Source: Azoarcus sp. (lineage in GTDB: Bacteria > Pseudomonadota > Gammaproteobacteria > Burkholderiales > Rhodocyclaceae). From it: a stretch of 61,736 bases of DNA. Shown piece by piece: positions 39,321 to 49,357 of this stretch; position 1 is the stretch's first letter; every line of letters starts with the position of its first letter. The position numbers were made by a program, and so were the translations under genes. The notes below the pieces were generated by a model, which made no database searches, was not told the DNA's origin, and saw only the letters and a list, made by a program, of their open reading frames with translations. The DNA lies in the NCBI GenBank assembly GCA_031274995.1, contig JAISPJ010000073.1:1-61736 (forward strand). The letters are read 5' to 3'.

Positions 39321-39756
39321 CCCAACCCGCGAGCAAGTTCGAGAGTTTTTCACGGAAGCCTGGCGCAAGCACCAAGCTCAGGGAGTTCTTACCGCGCTCG
39401 AAACCATCGCCGCAGGCATCGTGCTCGAACACCCCGAATATCACCCCCTGCTCTCCGGCCCGGAGGCCATGACCCGGGAGTTTCCCCCCGAACACGGACA
39501 GAGCAATCCTTTTTTGCATCTGTCGCTGCATCTGGCTGTGGAAGAACAACTCTCTATCGACCAGCCTCCCGGTATCCGGGCCGCTTTCGAGACGCTGCGC
39601 AGAACCCGGGGCGGCCACCACAACGCCATGCACGACACCATCGAATGTCTGGGTGAGACAATGTTCAAGGCAATGCGCAATCACACCTCTCCCGATGGAA
39701 TCTCTTACCTCAACAGTGTCCGTCGCCGCGCCGGAATGCCGCCAGCTGCCGATTAA
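39313..39756 (+). CDS. DUF1841 family protein
   Basis: A 147-residue protein of the DUF1841 family, found mainly in beta- and gammaproteobacteria. Characteristic are MFNPTREQVREFF at the N-terminus, NPFLHLSLHLAVEEQLSIDQPPG in the middle and HHNAMHDTIECLGE with several His and Glu residues that could bind a metal. Function unknown. The ATG overlaps the end of nth. Confidence 0.88.
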   Translation: MFNPTREQVREFFTEAWRKHQAQGVLTALETIAAGIVLEHPEYHPLLSGPEAMTREFPPEHGQSNPFLHLSLHLAVEEQLSIDQPPGIRAAFETLRRTRGGHHNAMHDTIECLGETMFKAMRNHTSPDGISYLNSVRRRAGMPPAAD

Positions 39757-39815
39757 GTCACGAAAGAGGCCAGCTCCCGATACTTGGATCACGTTCTGTC
39801 ACATGCATATGTTCC

Positions 39816-39821
39816 TATAAT
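39816..39821 (+). promoter_or_regulatory. -10 box of the EAL-HDOD gene
   Basis: A perfect TATAAT with a weak TTCTGT 16 bases upstream. Transcription would begin near 39828, after the first in-frame ATG at 39827, which makes the ATG at 39848 the likely start codon. Confidence 0.5.
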
Positions 39822-39847
39822 CCGGCATGTTTACCGGGGTGTCCGAT

Positions 39848-41266
39848 ATGCTGACAAGCCTGATCCGCCGTCTGTTCCACTATTCGCCACCGCCCCAAAA
39901 AAGCGATACGCATGACGACACCCTCATTCCAGGCTTCGACTCCGTATATGCCGACACGCTGATCCCGCCCCCCCCCTTACGGCAACAACCTCCACAGGCA
40001 GGTATATCCAGCATCGAGGACATCGGGGCTTCCATCATCTGCCGCGAAGCTGTCCTTGACCGCCAACAGAGAATTGTCGGATACCAGTTCCTGCTCCAGA
40101 AAACCGCGCATGCCGCCGTTCGCGTCAAAAACCGGCGATTCTTCCATCTTTGCGCCGAAGTCCTGATACGTGACCTCGCACATACCAACATTTTCCCGAT
40201 GCTCGGGCAGCGTTCCATCTTTATCGAAATCCCGGATTCATTTCTTGAAGATCCGTGCCTGACGCAGCTCCCGGCAGCCAATACCTGCTACATCATCAGC
40301 CCTGTCAAAGACTCCGGCGCACCCACGCAGAGCGAACTGCTGGCCCGGGTACGGACGTTACGCAATCTCGGTTACCGCGTCGGCATTCCCGATCCATTGG
40401 CAAACCCCGCTTGTTTCCATTTGTTGCCGGAAATCGACCTGGTTTCGATACAGTCCTCCCAAGTCGATATCGACAAAGGGGAAAATCTCATCCGCTTCCT
40501 TTTCAAGAAAACGCCGAAAGCCTCGGTCCTGGTGCGCAACCTGTCCAGCATCGAGGATTTCAATTTCTGCCATGAAATCGGGGCAACCCTGTTCCAGGGG
40601 GCTTTCATCGTCAGCCGCGAACATTGGCAGAGAGCCGATCTCGGCTCCAATGTTGCCTATCTGGGCATGTTGCTGAAAAAGCTGCGGCAAGATGCCGATA
40701 CGCGCGAAATTGTTACCGCCCTCAAGCAAGACGCGGCCATTACCTTGCGCCTGCTGCGCTATATCAACTCGGCGGCCAATGGCCTGCGGGAAAATGTTTC
40801 CTCGGTTGAACACGCCATCACCCTGCTGGGGCGCGAGCCACTGCAACGCTGGCTCATGCTGCTGCTCTGCTCCACCAACCGTAACCAGCCGCGCGTCGCA
40901 ACCGTACTGGAGACGGCAATCGTCCGGGCGCGCTTTATGGAACTGGTTTCCCGCTCGCGGCCTGTGGCCGAACGCGAAGCGATCTTCCTTACCGGCCTCT
41001 TGTCTCTGATTGATGTCATCCTGAAGCAACCTATAGAGTATGCGCTGGAAACCCTGTCCGTCGCCGATGAGATCCGTGACGCCATCCTGCACAGCCGTGG
41101 CGTATACGCCACGACGCTGGCGCTGGCGCGCGCCTGTGAAAGCATGGACACGGGGCGCATCGTTTCCGCCGCCGAAGCCTGCGCGATCTTCCCTGAACAG
41201 GCATCGACCTGTTATATGGACGCGTTGTCCTGGACGTTGACGCTGCAACAGGATACGTCCGACTGA
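39848..41266 (+). CDS. EAL-HDOD (YuxH-type) signalling protein
   Basis: A 472-residue cytoplasmic protein. The N-terminal half resembles a degenerate EAL domain (REAVLDRQQRIVGYQFLLQ, with no intact EAL motif) and the C-terminal half an HDOD domain (LKQDAAITLRLLRYINSA, VSSVEHAITLLGREPLQRWL). Such proteins generally lack cyclic-di-GMP hydrolysis and act as scaffolds in signalling. I start at 39848 because the -10 box leaves no leader for the ATG at 39827, and GGGGTG lies before 39848. A Pro-rich linker sits near residues 12-55. Confidence 0.85.
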   Translation: MLTSLIRRLFHYSPPPQKSDTHDDTLIPGFDSVYADTLIPPPPLRQQPPQAGISSIEDIGASIICREAVLDRQQRIVGYQFLLQKTAHAAVRVKNRRFFHLCAEVLIRDLAHTNIFPMLGQRSIFIEIPDSFLEDPCLTQLPAANTCYIISPVKDSGAPTQSELLARVRTLRNLGYRVGIPDPLANPACFHLLPEIDLVSIQSSQVDIDKGENLIRFLFKKTPKASVLVRNLSSIEDFNFCHEIGATLFQGAFIVSREHWQRADLGSNVAYLGMLLKKLRQDADTREIVTALKQDAAITLRLLRYINSAANGLRENVSSVEHAITLLGREPLQRWLMLLLCSTNRNQPRVATVLETAIVRARFMELVSRSRPVAEREAIFLTGLLSLIDVILKQPIEYALETLSVADEIRDAILHSRGVYATTLALARACESMDTGRIVSAAEACAIFPEQASTCYMDALSWTLTLQQDTSD

Positions 41267-41299
41267 GGCAACGCCCGGCAACATTTTTGTTTCAGGCGC

Positions 41300-41917
41300 T
41301 CAACTCTCCCATCCACCCTCCCCCAGCCACCCCCCTGCTACGCGCCCGCATTCTTCGATGCCCGTCTTTTTGAGGCTGGAAAACAGTTGCGCGGTAAAAC
41401 GCTCTCCGCTGCTGTTGTATCGCGCCAGCGCCGCGCGTACTTGATTCAGGGTCGCAACTGCCGCGCCGCGCGAGAGCTTGTCGCTTTTGGTGAGCAGTAC
41501 GTGAATGGGCCGTCCGGTGGGAGCGAACCACCCGATCATCTGCCAGTCGAGCGGAGTCAGGGGATGGCGCGCATCCATCATCAACACGATACCCACCAGG
41601 CTGGCCCGCGTTTTGAGGTATTCCTCGATCAGCCCTTGCCACTGGAGACGAATTTTTTCCGGCACGGCCGCATATCCGTAACCAGGCAAATCGACGAGCC
41701 GCGCACCGCACGGGAGGCGGAAAAAATTGAGCAATTGGGTCCGGCCCGGCGTCTTGGAAACGTAGGCCAGCCGCGTATGGCCGACCAACGTATTGATCGC
41801 GCTGGACTTTCCCGTGTTTGAGCGTCCGGCAAAGGCAATTTCCGGGCCGTCGTCGGGTGGCAGCGCGGCGGGTTTGGCGATGGATGTTTCGAAGCGGGCG
41901 TGACGAAAGATCGACAT
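41300..41917 (-). CDS. engB: Ribosome biogenesis GTP-binding protein EngB (YihA)
   Basis: A 205-residue small GTPase for assembly of the large ribosomal subunit. Seen: G1 GRSNTGKSS, G2 with TPGRTQLLNFF, G3 DLPGYGYA and G4 LTKSDKL, in the TrmE-Era-EngA-YihA order. The start at 41917 (MSIFRHARF) matches the family; an ATG eight codons earlier is also open. Diverges from cytochrome c4, the usual neighbour in betaproteobacteria. Confidence 0.95.
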   Translation of the reverse strand: MSIFRHARFETSIAKPAALPPDDGPEIAFAGRSNTGKSSAINTLVGHTRLAYVSKTPGRTQLLNFFRLPCGARLVDLPGYGYAAVPEKIRLQWQGLIEEYLKTRASLVGIVLMMDARHPLTPLDWQMIGWFAPTGRPIHVLLTKSDKLSRGAAVATLNQVRAALARYNSSGERFTAQLFSSLKKTGIEECGRVAGGWLGEGGWES

Positions 41918-42049
41918 GGGCGAAGAGTGGCAAGCATGCACGGGTCAGGGACGGCAGGGACGGACAAGATCGCGCAAAGTCGTACAAAGGAGTTTCGTGT
42001 ATTAGAATAGCGCTTCTAAGGACATCTTCCACAGCTTTCTGAGGACATC

Positions 42050-42691
42050 ATGATCAAGCGTTCCTTGCTGCTATCGTTGCTGCTGGCTGCCAGCGGCGCC
42101 CAGGCTCAGGATCAGGCTGCCGTAAAGCCGTTGGCACCGCCGGATATTTGTGTGACCTGCCACGGAACCGATGGCAATAATTGGGTCAAAAAAGATGACG
42201 GCACTTTCGCCAAAACGGACGGAGGAGCCGACTCGCCCAAGCTGGCGGGGCAACATAGTGAATATCTGTTCAAACAATTCAGCGACTTCAAAAGCGGAGC
42301 GCGCCAAAATGCCATCATGATGGGCATGATTACCATGTTGCCCAATGAATCCATGATGGCGGTCGCCCAGTTTTACGCGACGCAAAAGATACAGCCTGCC
42401 CCCGCCGGAGGCGCGGAGATGCTCGAACAGGGGCAAAGAATCTGGCGCGCCGGCCTCGCTTCCAAGAGCTTGCCCGCATGCGCCGCCTGCCACGGCCCGG
42501 CAGGCAAGGGAATGGCGGCCCAGTATCCCGCGCTGGCGGGACAGTTCCCCGAGTATGTCGAGGCGCAGATGAAGGCTTTCCGCGATAACGCACGCGCCAA
42601 CGACCCGTCGAAGATGATGCGCGACATCGCAATCAAGATGACCGATCCTGAAATCAAGGCCGTGGCGGATTACGTGGCCAGCCTGCGTTAA
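42050..42691 (+). CDS. Cytochrome c4-like diheme cytochrome
   Basis: A 213-residue periplasmic protein. Signal peptide at 1-19 (SLLLSLLLAASGAQAQ), then two class I domains with heme motifs CVTCH at 34-38 and CAACH at 144-148. Each domain has a Met-rich region (MMGMITML; MMRDIAIKM) that can supply the axial ligand. Cytochromes c4 carry electrons to terminal oxidases. A GAGGAC site precedes the ATG. The two cytochrome c assembly genes follow directly. Confidence 0.93.
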   Translation: MIKRSLLLSLLLAASGAQAQDQAAVKPLAPPDICVTCHGTDGNNWVKKDDGTFAKTDGGADSPKLAGQHSEYLFKQFSDFKSGARQNAIMMGMITMLPNESMMAVAQFYATQKIQPAPAGGAEMLEQGQRIWRAGLASKSLPACAACHGPAGKGMAAQYPALAGQFPEYVEAQMKAFRDNARANDPSKMMRDIAIKMTDPEIKAVADYVASLR

Positions 42692-42707
42692 AGCCGCACG
42701 ATGTTCA

Positions 42708-42739
42708 GGATGCAGGCGGGAGAAATCCCGTCTGCGTCC
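42708..42739 (+). terminator. 14-bp hairpin with GAAA loop after cytochrome c4
   Basis: GGATGCAGGCGGGA pairs with TCCCGTCTGCGTCC (two G-U pairs) around a GAAA tetraloop, between the cytochrome gene and resB. No T run follows. It may set a higher level of the cytochrome message relative to resB, or act as a partial terminator. Confidence 0.5.
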
Positions 42740-42776
42740 TTGTGCCTGATCCCGTCATTTCCCCAGCGTAATTACG

Positions 42777-44795
42777 ATGCAGCACCCCACCAAGCGGGCT
42801 TCCTTTCTGGACGATCTCATCGAACTGCTGAGTTCGATGCGTTTTGCCATCAGCCTGCTCACCGTGCTGGCGATCGCTTCCGTTATCGGCACGGTGGTGC
42901 TGCAAAACCAACCGGCAAACGCCTACCTGAACCAGTTCGGACAGTTCTGGGATCCGGTTTTTTCCCGGATTGGATTGTATGCGGTTTATAACTCCGGCTG
43001 GTTCATCGCCATTCTCGCTTTCCTGGTCCTGTCGACGACGCTTTGCATTATTCGCCAGTTCACGCCGATGCTGCGCGAGATTCGCGGTTTCCGCGAGCGG
43101 GCGCGCGAGGCATCGCTTCGAAATTTTTCCCATCGCGCAAGCCTTGAACCCACCCTGCCGCCGGAAGAACGAAGCGCGGCAGCCATTGCGTATCTGACTG
43201 GAGAGGGTTTTCGTTTCCGTGTCGACGAGCGCGAAGGCAGCACGCTCATCGCCGCCAAACGGGGCAGCCTCGGGCGCTTCGGCTACTTGCTCGCCCACAG
43301 CGCCATTGTTCTGATCTGCCTTGGCGGGCTGCTCGACAGCAATTTGCCGCTTGCCTTGCAGATGCGCCTCTTCGGCAAGACCGCCGTGTCCGGCAACATG
43401 ACCTTTGCCGATGTTCCTGCCTCGGCCCGGCTCGGACCGGGCAACTGGAGCTTTCGCGGCAATGTCTATATCCCGGAAGGCAAAATATCCGGCTACTCCG
43501 TAATCAATGTCGACGAAGGCGTCCTGCTCCAGCCGTTGCCGTTTACGGTTGAACTCAAACGCTTTCACGTCGACCATTACGAAACCGGCATGCCTAAACG
43601 CTACGCCAGCGAAGTCGTGATTACAGACAACGAAAGCGGAGAAGTTTTCGAACGCACGCTCGAAGTCAACAAGCCGTTTGAACATCGTGGCATCACCCTC
43701 TACCAGTCTGGCTTCGACGATGGCGGCTCACTGCTGCGCTTTACTGTCCACGGCATGACTGCCGGCGAACACCCCGCCTTTCCACTCAATACTGAAGTTG
43801 GCGCGACCATCCCGCTTGCCTCATCCGGCGGACACACCCTTGAAATTACCGGCTTTCGCCCCATCAACGTCGAGAATCTCTCCGCACCCGGCAGCAGCGG
43901 CCCGCCAAGCACGTCCTTTCTCGGCAGCGGCGCGCGCGCCGCCGGCAACAACCTGCGTAACCTTGGGCCTCTTTACTCCTACATACTGCGAGACCCCGCC
44001 GGACAAGCGCGCGAATACAACAACTACATGCAGCCCGTCCAGATCGCTGGCCACTGGTATCTCATCAGCGGCGTGCGCACGAGCCGGACGGACGACGTTT
44101 CCTGGCTGCGTATCCCCCTCGATGACGACGGCAGCGCCGATGCCTGGTTCTCCATTCATCAATCCTTTTTCGTCCCCGAACGCCAGGTCGCTCTCATTGA
44201 ACGTTTCATTTCGCACAACCCCGACAAGGACGAGAGAAAAAGCCTGAAAACCGTCGCCGGACACGTCCTCACCCTCTTCACCAAAGGAGGGCTGGAAGCC
44301 ATCGAGAACTTCACTGTGACGAATGTCCCGGAAGACAAGCGCGACGAGGCCGACATGGCTTTCATTCAGGTTCTTCAGAGCCTCACCTGGGAAGCCTGGA
44401 TGATGTCACGTGAAGCCGCCGGGAAAAGCGTGATGGAACCCGACGAGATCAATGCCCCATACCTCCGCGATGCTTTTTTCGCGCTGACGGCCAGCCTGCG
44501 TTACGGCGCACCGTTCTACCTCCAGCTCACCAACTTCGAACAGCGTCAGGCATCCGTCCTGCAAGCCACGCGCTCGCCAGGAAAGCCGCTGGTCTATTTC
44601 GGTTCGTTGCTGCTGGTTCTCGGCGTGTTTGCCATGCTCTACATCAGGGAACGCCGACTGTTCGTATTGTTCAAAAAAGATGAGGCGCTGGTTGCAATGT
44701 CGTCCAACCGCAAAACCATCGACCTGAATGAGACCTTCATCCGCCACTGCGACGGCCTCGCCGCCGCTCTCGGGGCCAGTGCCTCACAGGGCTGA
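42777..44795 (+). CDS. resB: Cytochrome c biogenesis protein ResB
   Basis: A 672-residue membrane subunit of the system II heme-lyase. Three hydrophobic segments near the N-terminus (about 20-42, 67-90, 168-186), a large periplasmic domain, and a final helix near 605-625 (YFGSLLLVLGVFAMLYI). SMRFAISLLTVLAIASVIGT and GITLYQSGFDDGG are family motifs. With CcsA downstream it exports and attaches heme to apocytochromes such as the upstream cytochrome c4. Confidence 0.93.
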   Translation: MQHPTKRASFLDDLIELLSSMRFAISLLTVLAIASVIGTVVLQNQPANAYLNQFGQFWDPVFSRIGLYAVYNSGWFIAILAFLVLSTTLCIIRQFTPMLREIRGFRERAREASLRNFSHRASLEPTLPPEERSAAAIAYLTGEGFRFRVDEREGSTLIAAKRGSLGRFGYLLAHSAIVLICLGGLLDSNLPLALQMRLFGKTAVSGNMTFADVPASARLGPGNWSFRGNVYIPEGKISGYSVINVDEGVLLQPLPFTVELKRFHVDHYETGMPKRYASEVVITDNESGEVFERTLEVNKPFEHRGITLYQSGFDDGGSLLRFTVHGMTAGEHPAFPLNTEVGATIPLASSGGHTLEITGFRPINVENLSAPGSSGPPSTSFLGSGARAAGNNLRNLGPLYSYILRDPAGQAREYNNYMQPVQIAGHWYLISGVRTSRTDDVSWLRIPLDDDGSADAWFSIHQSFFVPERQVALIERFISHNPDKDERKSLKTVAGHVLTLFTKGGLEAIENFTVTNVPEDKRDEADMAFIQVLQSLTWEAWMMSREAAGKSVMEPDEINAPYLRDAFFALTASLRYGAPFYLQLTNFEQRQASVLQATRSPGKPLVYFGSLLLVLGVFAMLYIRERRLFVLFKKDEALVAMSSNRKTIDLNETFIRHCDGLAAALGASASQG

Positions 44796-44812
44796 TTTTT
44801 GGAGATTTTTTC

Positions 44813-45970
44813 ATGGAAACGGCTTCTTCCCGCCCCGTCGCTCCTGCCGCCCATACGCACTGGCTGACACGGTTGAACGCGGGCGACTGGCTTTTCGCCA
44901 TCGCCATTATCTTCGGAGCGGGAGCTGCCTACTCGCGCTACGGCCAGATGATGGACACTTACGAGGATGCCATCCTCTTTCTCCATGTTCCCATTCTCAT
45001 TGGCCTCGGTTGGGCATGGCGGCCATTTCGCCTGTTCGCTGCCGCTGTCGCCGCGCTCTCACTGACAAGCATCTGGTTTTACCAGGGCGACCTTGCGCGC
45101 GCCGAACAGGTTTTCTTTCTCAAATACCTGATTTCGAGCCAGACCGCGGTCTCCTGGATGAGCGTTTTCTTCTTTACCGCCACCGGCGCGTACTGGATCG
45201 GGCTCGCGTCACGCTCCGATTCCGCCGGGCGTATCGGCTGCGCCATGACCTGGATTGCTGCCGTCATGGGTACGACCGGGCTGTTCGTGCGCTGGTATGA
45301 GTCCTACCTGCTCGGCCCGGACATTGGCCATATTCCCGTCAGCAACTTGTATGAGGTCTTTGTATTCTTCAGCCTCATCACCGCCCTGCTCTATCTTTTT
45401 TACGAAGGTCGCTACAACACCCGCAAGCTCGGCGCTTTTGTGTTGCCCGTGATTTCCGCCGCCGTCATTTTTCTGCTCTGGTATTCGTTTACGCGCGATG
45501 CTTACCAGATACAGCCCCTCGTTCCGGCTCTCCAGTCCTACTGGATGAAGATTCACGTACCTGCCAATTTCATCGGCTACGGCGGCTTCGCCATCGCGGC
45601 GATGATTGGCATTGCTTACCTGCTCGTCTCCAGGGGCAGGCTCGCCAGCCGCCTGCCCGAACTGCACGTGCTCGAAGATGTCATGTACAAGGCCATCGCC
45701 ATCGGCTTTGCCTTTTTTACCATCGCCACCATTCTCGGCGCACTCTGGGCAGCGGAAGCCTGGGGCAGCTACTGGCAGTGGGACCCGAAGGAAACCTGGG
45801 CGCTGATCGTCTGGATCAACTACGCAGCCTGGCTGCACATGCGCCTGACACGCAACCTGCGTGGCGCGATGCTGGCCTGGTGGGCCGTTGTCGGACTGTT
45901 CGTCACAACTTTCGCCTTCGTTGGCGTCAATATGTTCCTCTCCGGGCTACACTCTTACGGCTCTCTGTGA
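44813..45970 (+). CDS. ccsA: Cytochrome c biogenesis protein CcsA/CcsB (ResC) heme handling subunit
   Basis: A 385-residue polytopic membrane protein. The tryptophan-rich WWD-type heme motif is WGSYWQWDPKETWALIVW near the C-terminal third, with conserved histidines (HVPANFIGYG; LHMRL) expected as heme ligands. It is one of the two system II components and follows resB by 17 bases with a good GGAG site. Naming differs between databases (CcsA, CcsB, ResC); the function does not. Confidence 0.93.
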   Translation: METASSRPVAPAAHTHWLTRLNAGDWLFAIAIIFGAGAAYSRYGQMMDTYEDAILFLHVPILIGLGWAWRPFRLFAAAVAALSLTSIWFYQGDLARAEQVFFLKYLISSQTAVSWMSVFFFTATGAYWIGLASRSDSAGRIGCAMTWIAAVMGTTGLFVRWYESYLLGPDIGHIPVSNLYEVFVFFSLITALLYLFYEGRYNTRKLGAFVLPVISAAVIFLLWYSFTRDAYQIQPLVPALQSYWMKIHVPANFIGYGGFAIAAMIGIAYLLVSRGRLASRLPELHVLEDVMYKAIAIGFAFFTIATILGALWAAEAWGSYWQWDPKETWALIVWINYAAWLHMRLTRNLRGAMLAWWAVVGLFVTTFAFVGVNMFLSGLHSYGSL

Positions 45971-45971
45971 T

Positions 45972-47381
<1,410 letters not shown>

Positions 47382-47420
47382 TCAGCCCACCTCGGGCCTC
47401 ACCGGACACTACACGGGTTG

Positions 47421-47894
47421 TCAGACGAGCGAGCGCCCGGAAACAATCGCAACGGCATCCTTCTCGCTGATCCATACCGTAGCGCAAAGAATGACGTGCG
47501 TCACCAACCAGTCGTGCAAACGTTCCTCGCTATTGCCCTCGAACCCGATGATACGGCAACCCGCAGATCGGGCGTTTTTACCAAACACGTCTGCCACTTC
47601 GGCACGACCCTGAATGGTGTCGGACACCCCTTCACGTTGCAGGACGAAATCGAACTGTGCGCCGGGAACGAGCGCCGGGGGAGCGGGCATCGCAAACCCC
47701 TTGATGGATAAATCACTGAGTGCCAGACGCTCGTTCCCGATCAATGCCCAGAAACACGGTTCGCCATGCAGCCTGGCCACGAAACGTTGATGGATGCGGC
47801 GCTCTTCCTCTTCCGAATCACCGGAAGATTTGCCACCTTTCGAGGTCTGGCTGGAAAAAGAAACCGTTACGAATGAAGGAAATTTGTATGACAC
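47421..47894 (-). CDS. PilZ-domain protein
   Basis: A 157-residue protein with a PilZ-like domain: RFVAR at 37-41 gives the RxxxR arm and DLSIKG at 61-66 gives the D/NxSxxG motif, both needed for cyclic-di-GMP binding. The start is uncertain: GTG at 47894 has no good ribosome site. It could respond to the cyclic-di-GMP changes made by proteins such as the HD-GYP regulator of this window. Its output is not predictable. Confidence 0.7.
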   Translation of the reverse strand: MSYKFPSFVTVSFSSQTSKGGKSSGDSEEEERRIHQRFVARLHGEPCFWALIGNERLALSDLSIKGFAMPAPPALVPGAQFDFVLQREGVSDTIQGRAEVADVFGKNARSAGCRIIGFEGNSEERLHDWLVTHVILCATVWISEKDAVAIVSGRSLV

Positions 47895-47953
47895 GGAATG
47901 ATTAAAAGTTCAGGAAACAAGGATAAACACTGGCACAAATGACCCGGCTTTGC

Positions 47954-48592
47954 TCATTCCTTGCGTACACGTACACGCTCGATCAGGCTATCGGCGACCT
48001 TGAGCGCCGCTTCATGGCTGCCGGCTAAAGTCGCCGAAGTCAGGAAACGCCCGCCCACCGCCATCGTGGGTACGGAGTCGATTTTGTAGCGCAGGCCAGT
48101 CTGTTGGGCACGCTTGACTTGCGTAACGACTCCGATCGAATCGTAAACGCCCATGAAGTCCAGCACATCCAGCCCGTTTGCCTGAGCCCAGTTGCGCACG
48201 GCTCCAGGAGTGTCGAAACGCAACCGTTGATCCTGCACGGCAGCGAAAGCCGCCTTGTGCAGATCTGCGCGTTTCTTGACCTGGAGCGTGTAATACAGGT
48301 GCGCCAAGCCGTTGAGTTCCTCTCTCCATACAACCGGAACCTGCGCGAAAGCCACGTCGCGGGGCAAACGTCCGGCCCATTGCTCAACCAGCGGTTCAAA
48401 ATGCCGGCAGTGCGAACAACCGTAATGGAAGAATTCCAATACTTCGATCTTGCCTTCCGCATCAGGCGACATGGGCGAGACTTCGGGTTTCAACGCCTGA
48501 AAACCTCCCTGCGCCTGCCCCAGGGCAAAGCCAGCCGGACAGGCAAGCAGTGCGATCGCGCCGAGTTGTTGCAAGGCATCACGACGGTTCAT
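47954..48592 (-). CDS. dsbA: Thiol:disulfide interchange protein DsbA
   Basis: A 212-residue periplasmic oxidoreductase that introduces disulfide bonds. Signal-like N-terminus (MNRRDALQQLGAIALLACPAG), thioredoxin-fold active site CSHC at 59-62 within EFFHYGCSHCRHFEP, and the cis-proline loop SVPTMAVGG. A GGAG lies nine bases before the ATG. It follows the SPOR protein gene on the same strand after 87 bases. Confidence 0.93.
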   Translation of the reverse strand: MNRRDALQQLGAIALLACPAGFALGQAQGGFQALKPEVSPMSPDAEGKIEVLEFFHYGCSHCRHFEPLVEQWAGRLPRDVAFAQVPVVWREELNGLAHLYYTLQVKKRADLHKAAFAAVQDQRLRFDTPGAVRNWAQANGLDVLDFMGVYDSIGVVTQVKRAQQTGLRYKIDSVPTMAVGGRFLTSATLAGSHEAALKVADSLIERVRVRKE

Positions 48593-48679
48593 ATTGGAAA
48601 CTCCATGTAATGATCGATCAATGAAACAATGCGGAAACGAGGGTATCCGGTTCGTGCGTACAGGCGTGATCTCCCCGTC

Positions 48680-49303
48680 TCAGTTGGAAACCTCTTCCGC
48701 GCTGAAACCGCTCGAAGCCAACCGGGCACGCATGGCCTTCAAATCCTCGCGGTCGGTAAACGGGCCGACGCGGATGCGGTGCACAACCCGCCCATCGGCC
48801 AACTGCGCCCGTTGCGTGATTGGCTCAAGCCCCATCAATATCAACCGCGCCTTGAGATCATCAGCCTGCTCCGCGTTCTCGAAAGCCGCCAATTGCAGGT
48901 ACGCCTGTTTCATGGGAGCAGCCTGCGCCGGCACGGCGGTGGTCTGGGGAGAAGGTTGTGTCCGTTCCGCAGGCGTTGGCGTTGGCGTTGGCGGCGTCAC
49001 CGGCGTGTTTTCTCCGCTTGGCAGGGTGTTGAAAAAAGTGTAATCCGGCCTCTCTACCGGACGATCCCCCGGCTTGCCCGGCAACACAGGCACCGGCGCG
49101 GGCTGCGCGGATGCGGGAGTCTCTGACGGCTGTTTCGTCGAGGGGGATTGGGTGAATGGATTGTCGCTTCGGTTGAAGAACCACACCGCAGCAGTGACGA
49201 CGACGGCTCCCAGGATCATGCCAACAAAAACACCCAGGAGGGTTCCACCCCGGCTGCGCGAAGGGCGCCTGAAAGAATGAGGAATTCTATTTTGACGACT
49301 CAC
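48680..49303 (-). CDS. SPOR-domain membrane protein
   Basis: A 207-residue protein with a basic cytoplasmic N-terminus, one membrane helix (about 20-43), a Pro/Thr/Ser-rich periplasmic linker with short PT repeats, and a C-terminal SPOR domain (AYLQLAAFENAEQADDLKARL, VHRIRVGPF). SPOR domains bind denuded peptidoglycan at the septum, as in FtsN. Placed directly downstream of argS, the same position as ftsN-like genes in many betaproteobacteria. GTG start at 49303 with a GGAG site. Confidence 0.9.
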   Translation of the reverse strand: MSRQNRIPHSFRRPSRSRGGTLLGVFVGMILGAVVVTAAVWFFNRSDNPFTQSPSTKQPSETPASAQPAPVPVLPGKPGDRPVERPDYTFFNTLPSGENTPVTPPTPTPTPAERTQPSPQTTAVPAQAAPMKQAYLQLAAFENAEQADDLKARLILMGLEPITQRAQLADGRVVHRIRVGPFTDREDLKAMRARLASSGFSAEEVSN

Positions 49304-49357
49304 TGAAAAAACTCCGTACCTGCGGCGGCAACGCCGCCTGTCTGACTTTGTTAATTG

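Noticed and set aside
48960-49000. GTTGGC repeats in the SPOR gene
   Set aside because: They encode the Pro/Thr linker and are ordinary low-complexity coding sequence, not a CRISPR or regulatory repeat.
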